A stretch of DNA of 64,000 nt from CAZAPG01 sp964486935 (GTDB lineage: Bacteria > Chloroflexota > Anaerolineae > 4572-78 > J111). The stretch is taken from the NCBI GenBank assembly GCA_964486935.1, contig CAZAPG010000020.1:41459-105458 (forward strand). The letters run 5' to 3'. The position numbers and the translations under genes are program-made. The notes under the pieces were generated by a model, which was given only the letters and a program-made list of their open reading frames with translations, made no database searches and was not told the origin of the DNA. Every line of letters begins with the position of its first letter. Within the stretch, counting starts at the first letter, position 1. Below, piece by piece: positions 51,110 through 59,204 of this stretch.

Positions 51110-52540
51110 TCAATAAATATGCTGCGTTGGCGGAAAAATTTTACCCGGATTCAAGATATTATTCGGGTCCAATGTTTGTTTGATGCTGCGCATGACATCC
51201 AGGGCCGGGCCGTGCTCGCGCTGCATATACCTGATTTTGCCAATACCCACCCCATGCTCGCCGGTGACGGTACCCCCTAGTTCCAGAGCGCGCAGCACCA
51301 TCTCTTGGTTAAAATCTTGCGCTTGTTGATAAGTGCTGGCCGTGTAAGGGACCAAAACGTGCATATTGCCATCGCCTGCGTGTCCTAATAAATATCCAAC
51401 CATTTGACGCCGTTGTAAACCCTGCTGCACATGCTCTACAATATTGGGGTACTGGCTTATGGGTACTGCGGCATCCAGTACCAGCAGTTTTTCATCAGGA
51501 TGGTTGTTAACCGCAATCGTGTAAGCCTGATAGCGAGCGTACCACAACTGCTCCCTTTGCCGCCGGTTGGTAGTGGCCTTAAAATCGACCAGCCCCGCCG
51601 ACTTGCAAATTTGGCGTACTGTATCAAGCCCACGCTCCAAATCCTCCTGGTACGGCGCGTGAAACTCCATAAACAGGGTGTGGCGCTCATCCAGGTTAAC
51701 TTCTTGCGCCCGGTTGAGCATTTTGACGGTCGGGGCGTCGATAAATTCCAGCGCGCCCAAATCTAGCCCGCTGACCCGCAAAGCAACCACGGCTTTTACC
51801 GCCGCCTCAACTTGCTCAAACGTGGCTACCACCGCGCTAATAAATTTGGGAATCGGGGCCAGTTTGAGCGTGGCCTGGGTAATAACGCCCAACGTACCCT
51901 CGCTGCCCACAAACAGATGCAGCAAATCATACCCGGATGATTGCTTGAGCGAGCGCGACCCAACCGGGATTAGCCGGCCATCGGCCAGGGCTACCTGCAT
52001 ATGCAACACGTTATCTTTGCAGGCCCCATATTTTATAGTTTTGGCTCCGGCGGCATTATTGGCCAGCATCCCGCCGATGGTGGCATCGCCGCCGGGATTG
52101 GGCGGGAAAAAAAGGCCGTGTGGTTCTAGCTGCCGGTTAAGCTCTTTGTATTTTACGCCGGCTTCAACAGTTACTTGTAGGTCATCTGGATATAGTTGGA
52201 GGATGGCTTGCATTCGCTCCAGCGAAAGCAAAATACCGCCAAATAGTGGAATAGGATTGCCCTCTACCGAGGTGCCTGCGCCCCACGGCGTCACCGGAAT
52301 GCGCTGCTGGTTGGCCAGTTTGAGCACCTGAGCAATTTGTTGGGCGGTTTGGGGCCAAACCACTACCTCGCTCAGGTGCGGAGGATGCCCCGACACATCA
52401 AAACTGCGTACCTCGCGGTCGGCTCTGGCGGCGCTAACATTTCTGCGCCCCACCACCGTTTCAAGCCGGCCAATAACGGCTGATGTTACCGATGCATATA
52501 AAGCGCTGCTGGCTTTTGCTTGCTCCAATAAGTGTGTCAC
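51110..52540 (-). CDS. FAD-linked oxidase, glycolate/D-lactate dehydrogenase type
   Basis: A 476-residue flavoprotein of the GlcD/D-lactate dehydrogenase family. The FAD-binding PCMH domain (about 50-230) shows PVTPWGAGTSVEGNPIP, PPNPGGDATIGGMLANNAAGAKT and FVGSEGTLGVI. The C-terminal FAD-oxidase domain has GHAGDGNMHVLVPY and GEHGVGIGK. It would oxidise a 2-hydroxy acid to the 2-oxo acid and pass electrons to quinone or a partner. The start is GTG at 52540 with GAAGG upstream. It is first in the operon with dctQ and dctM, which suggests that the imported carboxylate is its substrate. The exact acid cannot be told from sequence. Confidence 0.88.
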   Translation of the reverse strand: MTHLLEQAKASSALYASVTSAVIGRLETVVGRRNVSAARADREVRSFDVSGHPPHLSEVVVWPQTAQQIAQVLKLANQQRIPVTPWGAGTSVEGNPIPLFGGILLSLERMQAILQLYPDDLQVTVEAGVKYKELNRQLEPHGLFFPPNPGGDATIGGMLANNAAGAKTIKYGACKDNVLHMQVALADGRLIPVGSRSLKQSSGYDLLHLFVGSEGTLGVITQATLKLAPIPKFISAVVATFEQVEAAVKAVVALRVSGLDLGALEFIDAPTVKMLNRAQEVNLDERHTLFMEFHAPYQEDLERGLDTVRQICKSAGLVDFKATTNRRQREQLWYARYQAYTIAVNNHPDEKLLVLDAAVPISQYPNIVEHVQQGLQRRQMVGYLLGHAGDGNMHVLVPYTASTYQQAQDFNQEMVLRALELGGTVTGEHGVGIGKIRYMQREHGPALDVMRSIKQTLDPNNILNPGKIFPPTQHIY

Positions 52541-52686
52541 CCCAATGTGACCTTCATTTTGGTTGTCAATTTCAGGAAAATTCAGACACGAACTTGTGAC
52601 AGTGTGCGTTTGTGGCCTATAAATGAATTTGGTGAGGAACTACACACCCGAAAATGAGTTTGCTCCACCGTTCACAAGCGGCGCAT

Positions 52687-52715
52687 AGTATATCATAATC
52701 CAGCCGAGCCGCCAA
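52687..52715 (-). promoter_or_regulatory. Promoter of the oxidase-dctQM operon
   Basis: On the minus strand, TTGGCG (52710-52715), a 17-base spacer and TATACT (52687-52692), about 150 bases before the GTG start. It is back to back with the promoter at 52758. Confidence 0.5.
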
Positions 52716-52757
52716 AAAGTTTTTGGGCACTGAGGTAATGGAGCGGCTCTGATAGCG

Positions 52758-52786
52758 TTGACATTCCCCCAAATTCATGCTACTGT
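52758..52786 (+). promoter_or_regulatory. Promoter of the 3-hydroxybutyrate dehydrogenase operon
   Basis: TTGACA (52758-52763), a 17-base spacer and TACTGT (52781-52786), 50 bases before the start codon. Confidence 0.55.
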
Positions 52787-52836
52787 TGCCTCAAAAATCA
52801 GGCCAACAACTCTACCAACTCAAAAGGAGTTATCCA

Positions 52837-53610
52837 ATGACGGATAAGTTTTTGCAAGATAAGGTGGCAGTAATTACCGGCGCGGCCAGCGGCATTGGCC
52901 TGGCCTGCGCCGAACGTTTTGCCGCCAACGGCGCCAGAGTGGTTATTAGTGATATCAATGCTGAAAAAGGCATGGCCGCCGCCGAGCGCCTGAACGCGCT
53001 GTTTATTCAGGGTGATTTGAGCCAGCGAGCCGATTGCAAAGCCCTGATGGCCGGCGTCATCGAAGAATTTGGCGCCGTTCATATTTTGGTAAATAACGCC
53101 GGCTTTCAACATATCGACCCCATTGAAGCCTTTCCCGAAGACACCTGGGATAAAATGATTGCCCTCATGTTAACCGCCCCGTTTTTGCTGACCCGCTATG
53201 CCTGGCCCCATATGAAAAAGCAAAACTGGGGCCGCATCATCAATATTGCCTCGGTGCATAGCGTGCGCGCTTCGCCCTTTAAAAGCGCCTACATTTCGGC
53301 CAAGCACGGTATGCTGGGGTTGACCCGCACCACCGCGCTGGAAGGAGGCCCTCACGGGATTAATGTCCACGCCATTTGCCCGGCCTACGTGCGTACCCCT
53401 CTGGTTGAAAATCAAATTGCCGACCAGTCCCGCACGCGAAACATCTCCGAAGATGAAGTGATTGAACAGGTCATGCTCAAACCGGCCGCCATTAAGCGGC
53501 TGGTTGAACCGGCAGAGGTGGCCGGCCTGGCCGTCTTTTTGTGCAGCGAGGCCGCCTCGGCCATGACCGGCTCGCCGGTGATGATGGACCTGGGCTGGAC
53601 GGCGGGGTAG
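52837..53610 (+). CDS. 3-hydroxybutyrate dehydrogenase (SDR family)
   Basis: A 257-residue short-chain dehydrogenase. The cofactor motif is TGAASGIG and the NAG motif is VNNAGF; the catalytic residues are in NIASVHS and the YxxxK motif SAYISAKHG. The sequences GFQHIDPIEAFPEDTWDKMIALML and VHSVRASPFKSAYISAKHG are characteristic of D-3-hydroxybutyrate dehydrogenases, which oxidise 3-hydroxybutyrate to acetoacetate with NAD. I start at ATG 52837 with AAAGGAG before it. The following gene activates acetoacetate, so the two form a ketone-body utilisation pair. Confidence 0.88.
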   Translation: MTDKFLQDKVAVITGAASGIGLACAERFAANGARVVISDINAEKGMAAAERLNALFIQGDLSQRADCKALMAGVIEEFGAVHILVNNAGFQHIDPIEAFPEDTWDKMIALMLTAPFLLTRYAWPHMKKQNWGRIINIASVHSVRASPFKSAYISAKHGMLGLTRTTALEGGPHGINVHAICPAYVRTPLVENQIADQSRTRNISEDEVIEQVMLKPAAIKRLVEPAEVAGLAVFLCSEAASAMTGSPVMMDLGWTAG

Positions 53611-53613
53611 TTT

Positions 53614-53645
53614 GATTTACGATTTTGGATTTGCGATTTACGATT
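53614..53645 (+). repeat. Heptamer array before the acetoacetyl-CoA synthetase gene
   Basis: Four and a half 7-bp units, GATTTAC, then GATTTTG, GATTTGC and GATTTAC, starting three bases after the preceding stop. It fakes an N-terminal extension of the next gene. Confidence 0.75.
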
Positions 53646-53666
53646 GAAACCAGGGAAGCAAAAGAA

Positions 53667-55652
53667 ATGGAAATTACCGAAGGCGCTTTGTTGTGGGAAC
53701 CCTCCGAAGCCGTGAAAGCGCAGGCCAATCTGACTCATTACATGGCCTGGCTTGAGCAAACATATGGCCTAAAATTTGAAAACTACGATGACCTGTGGCA
53801 GTGGTCGGTGGCGGAGATAGAGCAGTTTTGGGAGTCGATTTGGAAATATTTTGACATTCAGGCTTCCAAAACATATTCAACCGTGCTGGCCGAGCCAACC
53901 ATGCCGGGGGCTAAATGGTTTGTGGGCGCAGAACTAAACTACGCCGAAAACATTTTTAGAAATATGACCGGCCAACGCCCGGCGCTGCTTTACAAATCGG
54001 AAAATGAGCCGCTAACCCCGGTAAGCTGGCAGGAGTTGTACAACCAGACCAAAACGCTGGCGCAAGCCTTGAAGGAGATGGGCGTAAAACGGGGCGACCG
54101 GGTGGTAGCCTTTATGCCCCACGTGCCCCAAACCATTGTGGCGCTGCTGGCCTGCGCCAGCCTGGGGGTTATCTGGTCAAGCTGCTCTCCCGATTTTGGC
54201 AGCCGCAGCGTGCTCGACCGCTTCAGGCAAATTGAACCGAAGGTGCTGATTGCCGCCGATGGCTACCGCTGGAACGGCAAAATTTTTGACCGGCAGGCCG
54301 AGGTGTCAGAATTGCAGGCAGAACTGCCCAGCCTGCAAAAAACTATTGTGGTGCCCCTGGTTACAGATGGCGCCGGGGTGGGCCAGCTTCGGCAGGCGGT
54401 GTTATGGGACGATTTGCTGGTCTCGACTACCGCCCCGGCCAGGCTGGCCTATGAGCCGGTGCCGTTTGACCATCCCCTGTGGGTGCTCTATTCATCCGGC
54501 ACCACCGGGCTGCCCAAACCGATTGTGCAGGGGCACGGCGGCATTATTTTAGAGCATCTCAAAACGCTGCGGCTGCACCTTGACCTGAAGCCCGACGACC
54601 GTTTTTTTTGGTACACCAGCACCGGCTGGATGATGTGGAATTTTTTGGCGGGCGGGCTGCTCAACGGCTGCACCATTATTGTTTACAACGGCAGCCCCGG
54701 CTACCCCTCGATGGAGGCGCTGTGGGCGCTGGCCGAAGAAAGCGGCATGACCTATTTTGGCACCTCGGCGGCTTATGTGTCGGCCTGCATCAAGGCCGAC
54801 ATTCACCCCAACCAAAAATATAATCTGAGCCGTATTAAGGCCGTTGGCTCCACCGGCTCGCCGTTGTCGCTGGCCGGCTTTGGCTGGATTTACGAGAATG
54901 TGAATCGCCATCTGGCTCTGGAATCGTTCAGCGGCGGCACCGATTTGTGTACCGGCTTTGTGGGCGGCTGTCGATTGAAACCCATTTACGCCAGCGAAAT
55001 TCAGGGGCCAACGCTGGGGGCCAAGGTGCTGGCGTTTAACGAAGCGGGCCAAAGCGTGGTTGATGAGGTGGGCGAACTGGTCATTGCCGGGCCGATGCCC
55101 TCAATGCCCCTCTTTTTCTGGAACGACCCGGATGGCCGGCGTTACCGGGAGAGCTATTTTGAAATGTTCCCCGGCGTGTGGCGGCACGGCGACTGGATTA
55201 AATTTAATCAGCGGGGGGGCTGTATTATCTACGGCCGGTCAGACTCAACCATCAACCGGCAGGGCGTGCGTATGGGCACCAGCGAGATTTATCAGGTGGT
55301 GGAAAGCTTGCCCGAAGTGCTCGACTGTTTGGTGATTGATTTGGAACTGCTGGGCCGCGAGTCTTACATGCCGCTGTTTGTCATGCTGCGCCAGGGGGTA
55401 GCGCTTGACGACGCGCTGAAGCAAAAAATCAAGCAGAAGATACGGCACGATATTTCGCCGCGCCACGTGCCCAACGATATTTTTGCGGTTGAGCAGATTC
55501 CCTACACCCTCAGCGGCAAAAAAATGGAGGTCCCAGTTCGCAGAATTTTATTGGGGCAGCCGGTAGAGCAGGCCGCCAAACGCGGGGCCATGCGTAATCC
55601 GGAGTCGCTGCAATTTTTTATCGAGCTGGCCCAAAAGCTGCAAACCGGATAA
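53667..55652 (+). CDS. Acetoacetyl-CoA synthetase
   Basis: A 661-residue ANL-superfamily ligase: acetoacetate + ATP + CoA to acetoacetyl-CoA. The N-terminal domain typical of AacS (LTHYMAWLEQTYGLKFENYDDLWQWSV) precedes the AMP-binding core with YSSGTTGLPKPIVQGHGG, the FSGGTDLCTGFVGGC block, YGRSDSTINRQGVRMGTSEIY and the adenylation Lys region SGKKMEVPVRR. I choose ATG 53667, with GGGAAG upstream, because the open frame further 5' is repeat DNA. It lies 56 bases after the dehydrogenase gene and is probably cotranscribed. Confidence 0.92.
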   Translation: MEITEGALLWEPSEAVKAQANLTHYMAWLEQTYGLKFENYDDLWQWSVAEIEQFWESIWKYFDIQASKTYSTVLAEPTMPGAKWFVGAELNYAENIFRNMTGQRPALLYKSENEPLTPVSWQELYNQTKTLAQALKEMGVKRGDRVVAFMPHVPQTIVALLACASLGVIWSSCSPDFGSRSVLDRFRQIEPKVLIAADGYRWNGKIFDRQAEVSELQAELPSLQKTIVVPLVTDGAGVGQLRQAVLWDDLLVSTTAPARLAYEPVPFDHPLWVLYSSGTTGLPKPIVQGHGGIILEHLKTLRLHLDLKPDDRFFWYTSTGWMMWNFLAGGLLNGCTIIVYNGSPGYPSMEALWALAEESGMTYFGTSAAYVSACIKADIHPNQKYNLSRIKAVGSTGSPLSLAGFGWIYENVNRHLALESFSGGTDLCTGFVGGCRLKPIYASEIQGPTLGAKVLAFNEAGQSVVDEVGELVIAGPMPSMPLFFWNDPDGRRYRESYFEMFPGVWRHGDWIKFNQRGGCIIYGRSDSTINRQGVRMGTSEIYQVVESLPEVLDCLVIDLELLGRESYMPLFVMLRQGVALDDALKQKIKQKIRHDISPRHVPNDIFAVEQIPYTLSGKKMEVPVRRILLGQPVEQAAKRGAMRNPESLQFFIELAQKLQTG

Positions 55653-55661
55653 ACGGTTTTT

Positions 55662-55743
55662 ACGTAACTTCTCAATAATTCGGGGTAAAGTAGGACAAAC
55701 TTAAGTTTGTCCTACTTTACCCCGAATTATTGAGAAGATACGT
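55662..55743. repeat. 82-bp near-perfect palindrome between convergent genes
   Basis: Bases 55668-55737 are a perfect 70-bp palindrome centred on CTTAAG (55700-55705). Allowing one mismatched pair (55667/55738) it extends to 55662-55743. The inner core has GTAGGACAAACTTAAG; the outer arm CTTCTCAATAATTCGGGG is shared with the element at 28.06 kb. It lies between two convergent genes and could end transcription from both sides. Confidence 0.92.
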
Positions 55744-55745
55744 TT

Positions 55746-56411
55746 TTACTGCAAAAAACTGCAAGCCCCATCCAAAAAACTGATGCGGGACCAGCGATTA
55801 GTGGAAAAGTTGTAACGCAATATTTGCGAGCCATCAAAGGAGCGACTGGTTAGCAACACGCCCTCTGTGCCACAGTCTGTCAGTTTAAACTCGGCCTGGG
55901 GGCCAAAGGCCATGAGGCATCTGGCGGTGGGGAGCGCGGGCAAATAGACAGGAACGAGGTCGGCCGGTTGCGCCGGATAATGGCCCTGTTCCTGCTGGTA
56001 TTTTTGCAGCGCGACGATAAGTGGTCGGCCGGCCTGGCGGGTGCGGCCATCGCAAAAGCGGCCAAGGCCGTAAACGCCAAAGATGGGCGCAAATTGGGCG
56101 GCAATAATTAACAAGGCCCCAACCAGATAGAGCCGGGCCTGGGGCGTGTTTGTAAACTTCTTTTTGCCAAAAGCAAAAAACAGCAGCGAGAGTGGAATGC
56201 CCAGGCACGAGGCAAAGAAAAACACAATTCCGAGGCCAAACGCGCCGCCAAAATTGAGCACGGTGTAAAAGGCAACAGCAACGCTCTCGATGACCACAAA
56301 TCCTAAAAAGGCCAGCGCAGCTTTTGTAGAAAACTTTGACAGGATAAAGATAAACAGCGGTAACAAGGCCAGATGAAGGATAACAAATAGCAGCAACGTG
56401 TAAAAGGTCAA
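55746..56411 (-). CDS. Membrane protein of unknown function
   Basis: A 221-residue protein I do not recognise. Four hydrophobic helices fill residues 1-120 (LLLFVILHLALLPLFIFIL and others). The last 100 residues are soluble; the stretch IVALQKYQQEQGHYPAQPADLVPVYLP resembles the start of type II secretion pseudopilin (GspG-like) globular domains, in which such a helix-loop precedes a beta sheet. Cys residues in RFCDGR, ARCLM, LTDCG and GACSF could form disulfides on the outer face. It lies 14 bases downstream of the AEC permease gene, likely in one operon. Confidence 0.6.
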   Translation of the reverse strand: MTFYTLLLFVILHLALLPLFIFILSKFSTKAALAFLGFVVIESVAVAFYTVLNFGGAFGLGIVFFFASCLGIPLSLLFFAFGKKKFTNTPQARLYLVGALLIIAAQFAPIFGVYGLGRFCDGRTRQAGRPLIVALQKYQQEQGHYPAQPADLVPVYLPALPTARCLMAFGPQAEFKLTDCGTEGVLLTSRSFDGSQILRYNFSTNRWSRISFLDGACSFLQ

Positions 56412-56425
56412 TTTGACACCCCTTT

Positions 56426-57334
56426 CTAAACCACAGCTAACACAATTGTCAGCGTGAGAATACTGGCCAGGGTGGAAAACAAAACCGTGGTGGTGACGAA
56501 ATTGGGCAGCAAATCATACTCAATGGCAATGATGGAGGCCAGCACCGCCGCCGGCATGCTGGCCTGAAATATGCCCGCGCCGCGCTCGATGCCGCTGAGG
56601 TTGAAGGGGATGACCAGCAGCAGGGCCAAAATTGGCCCGCCGATTAAGCGCACGGCGCTGGCAATGTAGGTATCTGCGCTTAACCTGAGTTGCTGAACTT
56701 CGGCCAGTTGAACACCCAGGGCGACCAGCATGGTGGGAATCATCCCTCCGGCCAGCAGAGTAATAACCCGCGAGGCAAACAGCGGCGGTTGGTACTGGCC
56801 CCAGTTAAACAGCAGCGCCGGAACCAGGGCAATCAGCGCCGGGGTTTTGAAGACAGCCAGCGCGGCCCGCCATTTGCTCTGGCCATTCCAGTTGGCGGCC
56901 AGCACCCCCACAATAAACGAAATGGTCATAATTGCTAAAAAATAAATGGTGGCGCTGGTAATGGCCTGCTGGCCCAATCTAAACTCGATGAGGGGCAACC
57001 CAAAATTGCCCACGTTGCCAAAAATGGCAATCAACACGTAGGCTGCCACCATTTTAGCCGGACGTTTTAGCAGCCAGGCTACGGCAAAACCAAGCAGGGC
57101 GCATCCTAAATGAACCAGCAGCGTGTAAACCGTCATCTTTAGGGCCAGGTCGGCCTCTATTTCGGCCCGGCTGATAACGTTAAATACAAAAGCAGGCACT
57201 AAAATGTAATAAGCAAATCTGGAAAGGGTGCGGGCCTCTAAATTAAGCCTTGGCCTGGCAATATAGCCAATTGCTACCGGAATAAAAACCGGCGTTATGA
57301 CATTGATAAAAATTGTGGCAAGTTGCAGAAGCAT
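56426..57334 (-). CDS. AEC-family permease (auxin efflux carrier/malate permease-like)
   Basis: A 302-residue membrane protein with about ten hydrophobic helices. The start (FINVITPVFIPVAIGYIARPRLNLEARTLSRFAYYILVPAFVFNVIS) and the central IFGNVGNFGLPLIEFRLGQQAITSATIYFLA are typical of the AEC/MdcF family, secondary carriers of malate, malonate or other organic acids. The substrate cannot be told. Expressed on the minus strand, upstream of a small membrane protein gene. Confidence 0.85.
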   Translation of the reverse strand: MLLQLATIFINVITPVFIPVAIGYIARPRLNLEARTLSRFAYYILVPAFVFNVISRAEIEADLALKMTVYTLLVHLGCALLGFAVAWLLKRPAKMVAAYVLIAIFGNVGNFGLPLIEFRLGQQAITSATIYFLAIMTISFIVGVLAANWNGQSKWRAALAVFKTPALIALVPALLFNWGQYQPPLFASRVITLLAGGMIPTMLVALGVQLAEVQQLRLSADTYIASAVRLIGGPILALLLVIPFNLSGIERGAGIFQASMPAAVLASIIAIEYDLLPNFVTTTVLFSTLASILTLTIVLAVV

Positions 57335-57428
57335 AAAATTGGATATCCGGGGTGACAGAATGTCCCCAAGTGTAATCTAAGGCAAGGAGGTTAGCAATTC
57401 TCGCTTCTCGATTTAGGTTGTGTAACGG

Positions 57429-58256
57429 TTAGCGGGCAGCAGAACTTATGGGGCTGTTGAAAAAGTCGGCAATTTCTGATAACGCAACCGGCGCGGTCAG
57501 GTCGATGGTCATTGGCACAACGGCCACTTTTCTCTCAACCGCAAAAACGTAAATATCCGATTCCGGCTCCAGGGTGTCGGCCTCAATTTCAACGTGATAG
57601 GCAAAACCTTTCACATCTCCCCGCTGGATATGTTCATTGGGTTTGGAGTGGTAATAACGCTGGCGCGACACGCGGGCCATGCGCCAGCCGGTTTGGGGCG
57701 TGGCGTCATCGGGAATGTCAATTTTTAGCAGGTCAACGTGGGGCGGCAATCCGCCGGCCAGCACCAGCCGGGCAAATTGGCGGGTAAAGTGGGCGGCCAC
57801 GCTAAAATCAATTTCATCGCTGTGGTTCATGTGGAATTCGTGCGGGGTTTCCAGGCTGACTGCCAGCGCAGGGATACCGGAGCAGCCGGCTTCGAGCGCA
57901 GCGCCCACCGTGCCGGAAATAGTCACCCCGGAGCCAACATTTTCGCCAAAATTAATGCCGCTCACGCACAGGTTAATGGGGCGTTGAGCCAGTTCCAAAT
58001 AAGCCAGGTTCACGGCCTGAGCGGGCGATACATTGGCCGTGTAGGCCGGGTGATAAGTTTGGCCCAATAAAAGTTTGGTTGGGTGAACGGTTTTATCGGC
58101 GGTGTTAAGGTAGCTGCGCCCGGCCCCGGTTTGCTGTTTGCTGGGGGCCACAATTAGCAGGTCGCCCAAATCTGCCATGGCCTGAGCCGCCGCCCGCAAG
58201 CCGGGGGAGTCGATGCCATCATCATTCGTTATCAAAATCAAGGGACGGTTTGCCAT
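57429..58256 (-). CDS. surE: 5'/3'-nucleotidase SurE
   Basis: A 275-residue metal-dependent phosphatase that hydrolyses nucleoside monophosphates in stationary phase and stress. The N-terminal metal site ILITNDDGIDSPG, the IVAPSKQQTGAGRS block and CVSGINFGENVGSGVTISGTVGAALEA are complete. I start at ATG 58256 with CAGGAG 7 bases before it; an upstream start at 58307 adds poorly conserved residues. It is transcribed away from the following biosynthetic group. Confidence 0.93.
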   Translation of the reverse strand: MANRPLILITNDDGIDSPGLRAAAQAMADLGDLLIVAPSKQQTGAGRSYLNTADKTVHPTKLLLGQTYHPAYTANVSPAQAVNLAYLELAQRPINLCVSGINFGENVGSGVTISGTVGAALEAGCSGIPALAVSLETPHEFHMNHSDEIDFSVAAHFTRQFARLVLAGGLPPHVDLLKIDIPDDATPQTGWRMARVSRQRYYHSKPNEHIQRGDVKGFAYHVEIEADTLEPESDIYVFAVERKVAVVPMTIDLTAPVALSEIADFFNSPISSAAR

Positions 58257-58424
58257 AGGATACTCCTGAAAAATTTTTGAACCGTAGATTATATCCGCAA
58301 CGGGCAATAAAGAAAATTTGGCGGTGACAAAACATCGCCATTTTTCTAACTTTTTTCATAGACATTTCTTTCCAATTTTATAGGCTTTATAAGTATGATA
58401 AATTGGCGACAGCGGCGCTTAAAT

Positions 58425-59186
58425 ATGATTGATACTGTTAGCAGGTTTTCTTGTAAAGTAGAAAATTATAGCAAATATCGCTGGGATTTTGCCCCGGATG
58501 CCATTGAGTTTATATTTGCTGCTGCCAAAATTTCTAACCAGGCTGCTGTAGCTGACATTGGGGCCGGAACAGGTATGCTCAGTCAACATTTTATCAACAG
58601 GGTTGAGAAGGTGTTGGCCGTAGAACCTAATCCGGAAATGAGACGAATAGCAGAAAAATTGCTAAATAACTCTCCGGCATTTTTTAGTATCAACGGTTAT
58701 GCCAACGCAACCACTTTACCGGACCATTCGGTTGACCTGATTGTTGTTGGCCGGGCTATCCATTGGTTTGACCCCCCTTCTACTAAAGCCGAATTTCTGA
58801 GAATATTGAAACCCAACGGCTGGCTGGCAGTTTTACAAACCCCCTGCACCCATACAACCCTGCTACAGGCCATAAAGTCTATCAGAACTCAAGAGAATGG
58901 CTGGAATGTGAAGGGCGATAAAAGCAAACAAAACATTGAGCCGCTAAGTTTTTATTATGGACATGACAATTTTTGGGTCCAACAATTTCCGGCTACTAAA
59001 CTGGAAAGCTGGCCAGAGTTTCTTGGCCGGCTTTCTTCAATTTCATCCGCCCCGGATAAAACCCACCCACGCTACCCTAATTATAAACGCGCCGCCAAAA
59101 AAATATTTGACCAGTTTAGTGATAATGGACTCCTTACAGTTCAAATTGCAACCGAACTGAATCTCGGACAAATGAGCCGTACTTAA
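58425..59186 (+). CDS. Class I SAM-dependent methyltransferase
   Basis: A 253-residue methyltransferase. Motif I is VADIGAGTGMLSQHF, the acidic residue after strand 2 is in VLAVEPNPEM, and DLIVVGRAIHWFD plus LKPNGWLAVL complete the Rossmann core. The N-terminal FSCKVENYSKYRWDFAPDAIEF is typical of COG2226-like small-molecule methyltransferases. Two starts are possible (58395 and 58425); neither has a good ribosome binding site. It lies 18 bases before the adenylation gene and probably belongs to the same small biosynthetic operon. AT content is higher than in the neighbours. Confidence 0.82.
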   Translation: MIDTVSRFSCKVENYSKYRWDFAPDAIEFIFAAAKISNQAAVADIGAGTGMLSQHFINRVEKVLAVEPNPEMRRIAEKLLNNSPAFFSINGYANATTLPDHSVDLIVVGRAIHWFDPPSTKAEFLRILKPNGWLAVLQTPCTHTTLLQAIKSIRTQENGWNVKGDKSKQNIEPLSFYYGHDNFWVQQFPATKLESWPEFLGRLSSISSAPDKTHPRYPNYKRAAKKIFDQFSDNGLLTVQIATELNLGQMSRT

Positions 59187-59204
59187 CCAATTGGAAAACA
59201 ATCA

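Noticed and set aside
53625..53666. N-terminal extension of acetoacetyl-CoA synthetase
   Set aside because: It consists of heptamer repeat DNA with a TTG start; ATG 53667 has a ribosome binding site.
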